From UBA6623 sp965226435 (lineage in GTDB: Bacteria; Acidobacteriota; Terriglobia; Bryobacterales; UBA6623): 64,000 nt of DNA. Under the pieces are notes generated by a model. The model was not told the origin of the DNA and made no database searches. It saw nothing but the letters and a program-made list of their open reading frames with translations. The translations under genes were made by a program, and so were the position numbers. Location: contig CBDDCY010000006.1 in NCBI GenBank assembly GCA_965226435.1, positions 248,001-312,000 of the forward strand. Reading direction: 5' to 3'. This document shows positions 56,560 to 64,000 of this stretch, one piece after another. Position 1 is the stretch's first letter; the number at the start of each line of letters is the position of its first letter.

Positions 56560-56758
56560 TCCCGGGATCGATGTGTTCTTTAGATTAGAGTATTCCGGGG
56601 AAGGAAATTCAGAGACCCGAGCGGAAGCGCCGGGTTGGGGCCCGCGCCCGCCACGCGCTCTGCAATCACACTTTCCCGAACCGTTGCGCACGACGAGACG
56701 GCCTTACTGGAGATTGCGGTGCGCTTGACCCGTCGCTTGCGTTCAGGGCTCTCAATTT

Positions 56759-57883
56759 TCACTCGACCAGTGCGCGGAGCTGTTCCGTTGTTGCGCCCGA
56801 CGCCCGCAATTGCTTCGTCAATCTATCGACGTCGGGGACGTAGGCTCGCATGGCGGTGGTGCCGCACTCAGGGTATAGATCGAAGCTCCTCGATTCGTAG
56901 GGCGCCAGGTAGGCGTCGCCGGGCGCATAGGCTTCGCGCCAGGGCGAAATAGATCGGTCGTGCGGTCCGTCGTCGCCGATCCGCCCGCGGCCTTCCAGGA
57001 AGATCAGCAGTTCCGCGCTGTTGCCGCTGGCAATGTATCGGCCGGGTTCCTCCCACGATATTTTTTCGAAGGCGAAATAGCGGCACGCGGCCAACAATTC
57101 CCGCTTCCCATTCGTTTCGGGCTCGGTGATCACGACCGGCGACGCGGCCTCCGGGCGGATCTCGGGGCGGACGACCTCCGCGGCTCGATCCAGGTGCAAG
57201 GGTCGGTGCTTTCCGTCCGCGCCCGGGCGGCCGTAATCATACAGGCGGTACGTCAAGTCGGAGTTCTGTTGCACTTCGCAGATCACCAGACCGGGGCCTA
57301 GTGCGTGCAAAGTTCCCGGGGGGACGAAGAACGCGTCGCCGGGTCGCGCTTCGATCCAATTCAGATGCTCGACGATCTCGCCGCTCTCGGCCAAGCGCCG
57401 TAGTTGGTCCGGTGCAAGCCCCTCTTTGGTCCCCAGCGCGATCCGAGCGCCGGGTTCGGCGGCCACGACGTACCAGGCCTCGGTCTTGCCGGGGCCTCCC
57501 TCGTGGGCCAGGGCGTACTCGTCGTCGGGATGAACTTGAATCGAAAGCCGGTCGTTGGTGAAGAGAAGCTTCGTCAGGATCGGGAAGTAGGCTCGGGTTG
57601 CGGCATCGGCCGGCGTGGGCTCTTGGGATGCCGAGCGTCGCCGCAACGCGCTGGGTCGGTAGCCCGGCCCCATCAACCGTTCGCCGAACTTGTCGATGAG
57701 GTCGCCTAGGGTTTCGCCGGCAAACGGCCCGTTGGCGACGCGGTTTTCCTCAAAGCTGTACCAAACCTCGCCGATCGGCGAGGAGCGCGGCCCGGCTGAT
57801 GGAAACCACGGACTAAGGTCGCGTTTGCCCCAGATCTTTTCCCGGAAGGAAGCAGGAAGTTTTAGTGGATACAACGGGCTCAA
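56759..57883 (-). CDS. manA: Mannose-6-phosphate isomerase, type I
   Basis: Zinc enzyme that interconverts mannose-6-P and fructose-6-P, feeding GDP-mannose for glycans. Cupin-fold zinc ligands are visible: LSIQVHPDDEYALAHEG near 112 and PGTLHALGPG near 188, with GKTEAWYVVAAEPGARIALGT between. 374 aa fits bacterial type I enzymes. Its start overlaps the aminotransferase stop (57880-57883), so coaD, aspC and manA form an operon. Confidence 0.93.
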   Translation of the reverse strand: MSPLYPLKLPASFREKIWGKRDLSPWFPSAGPRSSPIGEVWYSFEENRVANGPFAGETLGDLIDKFGERLMGPGYRPSALRRRSASQEPTPADAATRAYFPILTKLLFTNDRLSIQVHPDDEYALAHEGGPGKTEAWYVVAAEPGARIALGTKEGLAPDQLRRLAESGEIVEHLNWIEARPGDAFFVPPGTLHALGPGLVICEVQQNSDLTYRLYDYGRPGADGKHRPLHLDRAAEVVRPEIRPEAASPVVITEPETNGKRELLAACRYFAFEKISWEEPGRYIASGNSAELLIFLEGRGRIGDDGPHDRSISPWREAYAPGDAYLAPYESRSFDLYPECGTTAMRAYVPDVDRLTKQLRASGATTEQLRALVE

Positions 57884-59055
57884 TCGAGACCTTCGACGAA
57901 ATCACGGATTCGCGCAATGCCGCGTTCAAGCTCGTGCATCGAGGTTGCATAGGACAGCCGCACATGTTCGTTGGTCCCGAAGGCCTCGCCCGGAACCAGC
58001 GCCACGTGGGCTTGCTTCAAGAGAGCGCCGGCGAAATCCATGGCGCTGTTGATGCCGTTTTTCCCGAAGTAATGGCTGAAGTTCGGGTAGACGTAGAAAG
58101 CGCCGCCCGGTGTTTCGCAGGTCACACCGGCGATGTCGTTGAGCGCCTGGACGGCGAAGTCGCGGCGACGGCGATACTCCTCGAGCATTTCTTGGACTGA
58201 GTCTTGTGGCCCGGTGAGGGCTTCGATGGCGGCCTTTTGGGCAATCGAGGTTACGTTCGAAGTGGCGTGGCTCTGTAGCTTACCCATCACGCCGATGATC
58301 TCTTTCGGGGCCAGAGCGAACCCGACCCGCCAACCGGTCATGGCGTACGTTTTCGACAGCGAACCGGCCACGACGATATTCGGCTTCGAGCCTTCGACGG
58401 CGGCAATCGAAAACGGCTCGCTGTCGTAGACCAGGCGGCAGTAGCATTCATCGGTCATCAAAGTAACGCCGCGACTGGCCGCCAAGTGGTAGATCTTTTC
58501 GAACTCCTCGCGCGAAACCACTGCCCCGCTGGGGTTGTTGGGCGAGTTGACGATAAGGAGTTTGCTCTTGGGCGTCAGGGCCGCCTCGATAGCATCCGTG
58601 GTGAGCCGAAAACCCTCTTCCTGCTTCGTTATGACCTGGACGCATTTCCCGCCGTGGTAGTTGACCACGTCGTAGAAAGTGACCCAATAGGGAACCGGCA
58701 GCACGACCTCGTCGCCTTCCTCGATCAGGGCGGCGACGGTGTTGAAAATGACGTGCTTGCCGCCCACCGAGACGATGCACTCGGCCGGCTCGTAATTGGT
58801 CCCGAAATATTTGGCATGGTGTTCACAAATCGCTTCCTTGAGCTGTGGAATACCTCCGGCCGGGGTGTACTTCGTGAAATTTTCGTCGAGCGCGCGAATG
58901 GCGGCTTGCTTGATGTTGTCCGGGGTCGGGAAATCGGGCTCGCCGGCGCCAAAGGCGACGACATCGACGCCGGAGGCCTTGAGACGGCCTGCCTCGGCGC
59001 TCACGGCCATCGTGGCGGATTCGCTGATGCGGTTCATTCGCTCGGCAATTTCCAT
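57880..59055 (-). CDS. aspC: Pyridoxal-phosphate aminotransferase, aspartate type
   Basis: Fold-type I class I/II aminotransferase, most likely moving amino groups between aspartate and 2-oxoglutarate. Family features: GAGEPDFPTPDNIKQAA near 36, YTPAGGIPQLKEAI near 65, LLIVNSPNNPSGAV near 170, and VAGSLSKTYAMTGWRVGFA near 230 with the PLP Lys in SLSKT. 391 aa is normal. coaD ends 6 bp before its start. Exact amino donor cannot be read from sequence. Confidence 0.9.
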   Translation of the reverse strand: MEIAERMNRISESATMAVSAEAGRLKASGVDVVAFGAGEPDFPTPDNIKQAAIRALDENFTKYTPAGGIPQLKEAICEHHAKYFGTNYEPAECIVSVGGKHVIFNTVAALIEEGDEVVLPVPYWVTFYDVVNYHGGKCVQVITKQEEGFRLTTDAIEAALTPKSKLLIVNSPNNPSGAVVSREEFEKIYHLAASRGVTLMTDECYCRLVYDSEPFSIAAVEGSKPNIVVAGSLSKTYAMTGWRVGFALAPKEIIGVMGKLQSHATSNVTSIAQKAAIEALTGPQDSVQEMLEEYRRRRDFAVQALNDIAGVTCETPGGAFYVYPNFSHYFGKNGINSAMDFAGALLKQAHVALVPGEAFGTNEHVRLSYATSMHELERGIARIRDFVEGLD

Positions 59056-59061
59056 ACTGTG

Positions 59062-59553
59062 TTAGATAACCTTTCCTTTCGCTCGCAATCGCTTCTCGAC
59101 GCCGGGCGGAACCAACTCCCTAATGTCGCCTCCGTGGCCGCAAACTTCCTTGACCAGCCCGGAGCTGAGATAGCTGTAGGCCTCGGCGGGCAGCATAAAG
59201 ACGGTTTCCAACTCGGGGGCGAGCTTGCGATTCATGAGCGCCATCTGTAGCTCGTATTCGTAGTCGGAGACAGCTCGAATCCCGCGCAAAATCAAACGAG
59301 CGTGCTTTTCCCGGGCATAATCGACCAGCAGTCGCCCGAAACTGTCAATGGATATGTTCTCGATGTGCCCCACGGCCTCCTCGAGCATTTCCATGCGCTC
59401 CGCGGTGGTAAACAGCGGATGCTTAGCGTCGTTTTCCAAGACCGCGACGATGATTTCGTCGAACAGCTTCGCGGCCCGCTCGATCAAATCCAGATGACCG
59501 TTGGTCAGGGGATCAAACGACCCCGGGTAAATGATTGCATTTCGGCGCGGCAC
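59062..59553 (-). CDS. coaD: Phosphopantetheine adenylyltransferase
   Basis: Penultimate step of coenzyme A synthesis. NAIIYPGSFDPLTNGHLDLIERA at the N-terminus includes the T/H-x-G-H nucleotidyltransferase motif, followed by LILRGIRAVSDYEYELQMALMNRKL and EAYSYLSSGLVKEV. The GTG at 59553 gives 163 aa, the normal size; the longer open frame covers the flagellin leader. A TACAAT at 59566-59571 (minus strand) may be the -10 box. Confidence 0.93.
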   Translation of the reverse strand: MPRRNAIIYPGSFDPLTNGHLDLIERAAKLFDEIIVAVLENDAKHPLFTTAERMEMLEEAVGHIENISIDSFGRLLVDYAREKHARLILRGIRAVSDYEYELQMALMNRKLAPELETVFMLPAEAYSYLSSGLVKEVCGHGGDIRELVPPGVEKRLRAKGKVI

Positions 59554-59628
59554 GGGGAAAAAGCTATTGTACCAAGGGCGCGGCCGGGGACCGATCGAAG
59601 CTGTCGGGGACCCCTTTACCCGGATGAT

Positions 59629-59701
59629 GGGCAGGCCTGGAGACCTGCCCCACCGGGCGGCTCGGACACCCTGCTCCAGGGCGGCACTGACACCCTGCTC
59701 C
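59629..59701. repeat. Hairpin repeat and a 13-bp direct repeat
   Basis: GGGCAGGCCTGGAGACCTGCCC at 59629-59650 is the same hairpin family as at 20429-20450. Just after it, GACACCCTGCTCC occurs twice (59665-59677 and 59689-59701). All lie in the divergent gap between coaD and the flagellin gene. Confidence 0.55.
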
Positions 59702-59840
59702 GTTCTCCCGTTCCCGCTGAATTCAACAAATCCCGATTGGGTCCGATAAGGACCGTTGCAGACAAACAACAGGTTGGGCCCCAGGCCCGGCCGGCCGTGA
59801 ATGGACTCGCGGCGCAATTTTCACCAAGGAAGGAATTATC

Positions 59841-62237
59841 ATGGCAGGATTTTCAATTGTTACCAACGTATCTTCTTTAATAGCCCAAGAAAACCTCATC
59901 AAGACGAACACTCTGCAACAGCGGACGATCACGAGGTTGACCTCGGGCTTGCGGATCAACTCCTCCGCGGACGACGCGGCCGGGTTGGCGATCGCCAACC
60001 GTTTCCGGTCCGACATCGCCGTGTTGCGGCAGGGCATTCGAAACGCCGCCGACGGTTTGAGTACTTTGCAGACCATCGACGGCGGTATCAACAACATTTC
60101 ACTGCTGATTGATCGTGCTCGGACGCTGGCCACGCAGTCGGCTTCGGGAACGTTCACCGGTGACCGCAATACGCTGAACACCGAATTTCAATCGGTGCTC
60201 ACCGAGATTGACCGGCAGGCGCAGTCTGTCGGACTCGATCCGGGCGGTACCTTCGCCGCGGCGCTCTCGGTCTTCATCGGCGGCGGCCGGACCAACAACG
60301 GCGTCTCGGAGACGACCAACGGATCGGTACAGATTGATCTGTCGAACTCGGCCGTTAATGCCAGCATTCTGGGATTGAGCGGCGTCCAAGTACTCGGCGA
60401 AGGCAATCATGGCACGGCGATCGCCGTGGACATCGGCGACGCATCTGCTACGAGCGTTCAGGACATCGCTACCGATGCGACGAACCTGGCCTCCGTGCGA
60501 ACGGCGGGCTTCACGGAGTTCATCTTCAGCGGGCCGGCTTTCTCTGATTCATCGTCGGTTCGTGTGTCGGTCAACCTGAGCGGTGTTGTGGATACCTCAA
60601 CGCTGACGACGGCGATCAACGACGCCATCAACGGTCTCAGCGTCACCAGTCAGGCGGAACAGGCCTTCAAGAACGCCGGCGTCAGTGCGAGTATCAACAC
60701 CGATGCGGAGGGCGAAAAGCAGTTGGCGTTCTCTTCGAGCGACACGGCTTTCCAGGTGGCGGCCGGCGATCGTGTGTCGAACGCGCTGTTGGGCAACGTG
60801 ACTTCGGTGACGAACCTGACCGGCACGATCCTCGAAATCGATGTCGATGCCGACACGGCGTCCGCCGCGGCGGCAACCACCTTCACGAACGCCGGCAACA
60901 TCCTCATTCGGCTCGAAGGCGGCGGCCTAGCTGACCCGATCACGTTGACGCTGACGGTCTCCGCGGCTGAAACGGTGGGCAGTATTATCGCCGAACTCAA
61001 TACTGAGTTCTCGGCCAACACCACGCTGACGACGGCGGGCTTTTCGCTCACCGCCGCAGCCGCCGGCACCATCCAGTTCACCAATTCGCTGGGGCAGGAA
61101 TTCAAAGTCTCCGTCTCGGGCGATGAGGAGAACCATCTCGGGTTGGGAAGCTTCTTGACGGGCGACAACACCGCTCCGATCGACACGCAATACACCGGGG
61201 CGGCGACGGGCGGCGCGATCACCGAAGCGTCCACGTTTTCGATCCTGATCGGCGGTAGCGTCGAATCGATCACCGTGGCCGCTGACGGCTCCGGAACTCT
61301 AGCCACGCGAGTGGACGTTTTGAATGCCGCGATCGCCGCCAATGCAACGCTGGCCTCAGCCGGGCTTGTTGCCAGCAATAGCGGTGGGGCGATTCGTTTA
61401 GAATCAACGAACGGGTCGCTGTTCCAACTCAACGTCGACGACACTAACGGCGGGTTCGGCTTCTCGACCTTCACCGTCGACAACGACACCAATGCGTTGA
61501 CGGCCGGCGCCGGGTTCCTCGATACCACGTTCAACTCCGGAGGGGCCGACGCTTCCACCATCGGGGATGTGACCTCCTATGCCGACATTGTCTTCGGCGG
61601 GGACGATCAGACCATCACGCTCACCGCCAATGATGCCACCGGCGCGCCGCAATCGATCAACATTACGTTGGCCAATGACGGCACCGGGACTATCACGTCC
61701 CTCGACGAAGCGGTACAGCACCTTAACGCACAGTTGCAGCAGTCCAACAACACAACGCTGCAATCGATTGTCGCCGTCAAGGAGCGGAACGACGCCAATA
61801 CCGGAGAGGGAATTCGTTTCATCTCCAGGTTGCAGGAGTTTCGCGTCAGCATCGGCACGACCGAGAACGGCGGTGGACTCAACGGCGGGACGGCGCAATT
61901 GCTGACCTCCGATGAATTGACCGGCGGCAGCGTTACCGACATCTCGAGCAAGGACAATGCCGAGTCGGCGGTTACGCTTTTGGCGACCGCTGTCACGGTG
62001 TTGGCCAGGATTCAGGCCGATGTCGGTAAGGGGCAGAACAACCTGACCTTTGCCATCGGTTTGGCATCGACGCAAATCACCAACCTGGCCGCCGCGGAAA
62101 GCCGCGTTCGAGACGCCGATCTCGCGGCCGAAGCAGCCAACCTGACACGAGCCTCGATCGCGCAACAGGCGGGCGTTGCGGCCCTCGCGCAAGCGAACTC
62201 CGCGCCGCAAGCCGTCCTCGCGCTACTCCGAGGATAA
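59841..62237 (+). CDS. fliC: Flagellin with large central insertion (798 aa)
   Basis: Subunit of the flagellar filament. Conserved D0/D1 ends are clear: SLIAQENLIKTNTLQQRTITRLTSGLRINSSADDAAGLAIANRF at 10-53 and SRVRDADLAAEAANLTRASIAQQAGVAALAQANSAPQAVLALLR at the end. Typical flagellins are 270-500 aa; here residues about 170-690 form a long middle with about four similar units (around 234-316, 351-440, 462-545 and 582-690), each with strands and an AAxxxLNAxIxxN-like helix. These would give extra outer domains. A ribosome-binding site, AAGGAAGG, precedes ATG 59841. No other flagellar gene is in the window. Confidence 0.93.
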   Translation: MAGFSIVTNVSSLIAQENLIKTNTLQQRTITRLTSGLRINSSADDAAGLAIANRFRSDIAVLRQGIRNAADGLSTLQTIDGGINNISLLIDRARTLATQSASGTFTGDRNTLNTEFQSVLTEIDRQAQSVGLDPGGTFAAALSVFIGGGRTNNGVSETTNGSVQIDLSNSAVNASILGLSGVQVLGEGNHGTAIAVDIGDASATSVQDIATDATNLASVRTAGFTEFIFSGPAFSDSSSVRVSVNLSGVVDTSTLTTAINDAINGLSVTSQAEQAFKNAGVSASINTDAEGEKQLAFSSSDTAFQVAAGDRVSNALLGNVTSVTNLTGTILEIDVDADTASAAAATTFTNAGNILIRLEGGGLADPITLTLTVSAAETVGSIIAELNTEFSANTTLTTAGFSLTAAAAGTIQFTNSLGQEFKVSVSGDEENHLGLGSFLTGDNTAPIDTQYTGAATGGAITEASTFSILIGGSVESITVAADGSGTLATRVDVLNAAIAANATLASAGLVASNSGGAIRLESTNGSLFQLNVDDTNGGFGFSTFTVDNDTNALTAGAGFLDTTFNSGGADASTIGDVTSYADIVFGGDDQTITLTANDATGAPQSINITLANDGTGTITSLDEAVQHLNAQLQQSNNTTLQSIVAVKERNDANTGEGIRFISRLQEFRVSIGTTENGGGLNGGTAQLLTSDELTGGSVTDISSKDNAESAVTLLATAVTVLARIQADVGKGQNNLTFAIGLASTQITNLAAAESRVRDADLAAEAANLTRASIAQQAGVAALAQANSAPQAVLALLRG

Positions 62238-62262
62238 GCTACGGTCTTTCGGTAGGCCCTTT

Positions 62263-62292
62263 GCCCGCCCGGTTCGCCGGGCGGGCATTTTT
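62263..62292 (+). terminator. Intrinsic terminator after the flagellin gene
   Basis: A perfect 10-bp stem, GCCCGCCCGG / CCGGGCGGGC, closed by the tetraloop TTCG and followed by ATTTTTG. It lies 26 bp after the flagellin stop and should insulate it from the glycosyltransferase genes. Confidence 0.9.
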
Positions 62293-62315
62293 GTTGGGCC
62301 CGCGATGGCTTTCCC

Positions 62316-63791
62316 TTGCTTGAACCCCCTAGGTGGATTCGTCATGCTGAGGAACTGCTTCGCGCCATGGCTCCCACCACGCAAGCCCGTGATCTTGCCG
62401 CTGAATCCTTCGACTTGCTCGACAAGGGCGGGGAAGACGATGCCTCGCGCGCATTCGAGCTGATCGAGGCGCTTTGCCACCTGGCGACATCTTCCAATCC
62501 TGAGGAGGCGCGGGCGGGCGCCGACGCCCTCTTCGGCGATCTTGTCGAGGGCCTCGCCGACCGCTTCGAGCCGCGACTTTGTGATGCCTATGTCGAACTG
62601 TTCTCTCGGGTGATCGACTTCTGCCGCCGGCTGCCGAGGGGCGCGGAACTCGATCGAAGACTGCGTGCCTTCGGATTGGACGACCGGCGGGCGCTGCTCG
62701 ATCGAGCGGACCGGGTTCGCCGGCCGAAGCCCTTTGCCCTTTCGCGAGCCGCGGCACTGCGCAAGATTCTTGTTCTGTCCCGCGTCACGCTGGGCGCCGA
62801 CATCGCCGTCACAAGCGTGGTGTTGGCGAAGCTGAAGCAGTTGGCCCCGCATGCGGAGATCAGGCTGGTCGGCGGGCCGAAGTCGGCGGCGTTTTTTGCT
62901 TCCGACCCGCGTATCTCAGCGCTTGTGTTGGACTACCCTCGCGGCGGAACGCTGATGGAAAGGCTGGACGCCTGGTTTGCCCCCGCCGACGCCGTGGCGG
63001 CGGAAATCGCGGCGTGCAGCGAGGGTGAGTTCTTGGTCGTTGACCCTGATTCGCGCATGACTCAACTGGGCCTGTTGTCGCTGACTCCCAAGGATGTCGG
63101 CTATTGCTTTCTCGAAACGCGGTCATTCGGCGCCGAGACCGATTCCGCCCGCAAGTCACTTTCGCAGCTCACGGCCAAAGGCTTGGAATCCCTTTTCGGG
63201 CCGACGAGCGAACCGCTCTATCCCTACGTCAGCCTTCCTGAAGCCGATCTTGATCTGGGTCGGCGCGTTCGCGGAGCGGTGCAGGGAAAGACGGTTGCGG
63301 TGAATCTTGGCGTTGGGAACAACGACGCGAAACGGGTTGACGATACTTTCGAACGCCGGTTGATCGCCTTGCTCGTCACCCGGGGCTACCGGGTTCTTCT
63401 CGATCGTGGCGCGGGCGAAGACGAGTTGAAGCGCATGGACCGTCTTGAGGAATTCCTATGCGAGCGGGGGCTGTCGGTAAGCCGCATCGTTTCCGACGGC
63501 ATGCTGCCCGACCGCATAGAGGCCGCCGACGTCATGACGTGGCAAGGCAGCCTGAGTGCTTTCGCCGGAATCACAGCCGCGGCGGACCTCTACATCGGAT
63601 ACGACTCGGCAGGCGGCCATCTGGCCGCTGCGTTGAGAGTGCCGGTAATCAGCGTGTTCGCCGGAGCCCCCAACGACCGCATGCGAGAACGATGGTCCCC
63701 GCGCGGCCCGGCCCGCGCCGACGTGATTGCTGTCGAGCAGGGTGAAATCGCGGACGCCGTCTTGGGGCGAGTCGAGGAGCTGCTGCCTTGA
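62316..63791 (+). CDS. Glycosyltransferase family 9-like (heptosyltransferase-like) protein
   Basis: GT-B fold. The middle reads KILVLSRVTLGADIAVTSVVLAKLKQLAPHAEIRLVGGPK near 150, resembling the N-terminal sheet of heptosyltransferases. The C-terminal half has KTVAVNLGVGNNDAKRV near 320 and DLYIGYDSAGGHLAAALRVPVISVFAGAPN near 425, the usual sugar-nucleotide-binding and GxDSAxxHLAAA motif. Residues 1-120 are a helical extension. Start TTG 62316 or ATG 62367. Sits after the flagellin terminator and overlaps the next glycosyltransferase, so a flagellin- or cell-surface-glycan role is possible. Confidence 0.8.
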   Translation: MLEPPRWIRHAEELLRAMAPTTQARDLAAESFDLLDKGGEDDASRAFELIEALCHLATSSNPEEARAGADALFGDLVEGLADRFEPRLCDAYVELFSRVIDFCRRLPRGAELDRRLRAFGLDDRRALLDRADRVRRPKPFALSRAAALRKILVLSRVTLGADIAVTSVVLAKLKQLAPHAEIRLVGGPKSAAFFASDPRISALVLDYPRGGTLMERLDAWFAPADAVAAEIAACSEGEFLVVDPDSRMTQLGLLSLTPKDVGYCFLETRSFGAETDSARKSLSQLTAKGLESLFGPTSEPLYPYVSLPEADLDLGRRVRGAVQGKTVAVNLGVGNNDAKRVDDTFERRLIALLVTRGYRVLLDRGAGEDELKRMDRLEEFLCERGLSVSRIVSDGMLPDRIEAADVMTWQGSLSAFAGITAAADLYIGYDSAGGHLAAALRVPVISVFAGAPNDRMRERWSPRGPARADVIAVEQGEIADAVLGRVEELLP

Positions 63792-64000
63792 GGATCGCGA
63801 TCGACGCGAGCTACAGCCTGGACGCGGCGCCTTCCGGCGTGGCCGTCTACAGCTCGAATCTGATTGCCGCCATGGTCCGCTCCGCGCCACGAGACCACTT
63901 CGACCTTTGCTATCGCGCCAATCGCTTCTTGCGGGCTCTTGGAGCCGCGCCGCCCGGATCGAATTATTCCCGTAAGTTACTCGAGGAGTTCAACTGTTAT
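63788..64000 (+). CDS. Family 4 glycosyltransferase, N-terminal part (cut by window end)
   Basis: A TTG at 63788 overlaps the previous stop by 4 bp (TTGA). The visible 71 residues begin with RIAIDASYSLDAAPSGVAVYSSNLIAAMV, the standard first strand and SGV(A/G)VY motif of GT4 (GT-B) enzymes. It has no stop before the window end. Confidence 0.8.
   Translation, partial: MRIAIDASYSLDAAPSGVAVYSSNLIAAMVRSAPRDHFDLCYRANRFLRALGAAPPGSNYSRKLLEEFNCY

Noticed and set aside
59900..62210. Long antisense open frames across the flagellin gene and other high-GC genes.
   Set aside because: They are shadow frames from GC-rich codon use, without ribosome-binding sites or recognisable protein features.

Overview
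The window is GC-rich DNA that most resembles an Acidobacteriota genome of the Bryobacterales/Solibacter type. The grounds are the mix of gene families: planctomycete-type cytochrome fusions (DUF1587/1592/1588/1585 and PSCyt1/DUF1549/DUF1553) paired with Tat-leader DUF1552 and DUF1501 proteins, an exported ankyrin protein, PD40-type Ser/Thr kinases, and TonB receptors with an N-terminal regulatory-like domain. Planctomycetota cannot be excluded from sequence alone. No rRNA, tRNA or CRISPR array was seen.

Layout. 1-2645: the tail of a possible formylglycine-generating-enzyme-like gene, hydantoinase B (hyuB) and 6-phosphogluconolactonase (pgl). 2964-18676: the most unusual block, a same-strand run of very large or unfamiliar proteins. 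It holds a giant beta-rich protein split by a complete IS630-family element, two small ORFs, a 2412-residue protein, a protein with an Asn-Cys-Tyr-Asn-Tyr-Ala motif, and two trypsin-fold proteases. Precise removal of the IS with one TA copy rejoins the split gene in frame (about 1160 aa). 19066-22893: a Gfo/Idh/MocA oxidoreductase and an exported SEL1-repeat protein fused to a methyltransferase-like domain. 22903-27271: a decayed area of PD40 kinase remnants, including a kinase with a single-base frameshift and a partial duplication of the kinase-tail/DUF1592-start junction. 27487-32767: the DUF1592-type cytochrome, DUF1552 and ankyrin operon. 32826-40764 (minus strand): DUF1501, PSCyt1/DUF1549/DUF1553, NHL-repeat, Gfo/Idh/MocA and LRR proteins.

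40965-45396: a surface-glycan-like cluster (three family-2 glycosyltransferases and a methyltransferase) and a TenA/CADD-like protein. 45500-46502: a truncated ISNCY-like transposase and a striking nested palindrome built from IS-end sequences. 46596-49655: a cobalamin riboswitch, its intrinsic terminator and a TonB receptor, read as one corrinoid-uptake unit. 50071-52098: a second, BtuB-like TonB receptor on the opposite strand. 52504-59553: housekeeping genes (yraN, uppS, cdsA, lipA, manA, an aspartate aminotransferase, coaD). 59841-64000: a flagellin with an oversized central region, an intrinsic terminator, then two glycosyltransferase genes that could act on flagellin or surface glycan.

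Three kinds of dispersed repeat are present: a 101-bp element with inverted termini (two near-identical copies), an element of about 160-170 bp bounded by CTAG (two full copies, each supplying the stop codon of the preceding gene, and one partial), and GC-rich hairpin repeats. The best candidate for an undescribed system is the giant-protein/protease locus at 3140-18676.
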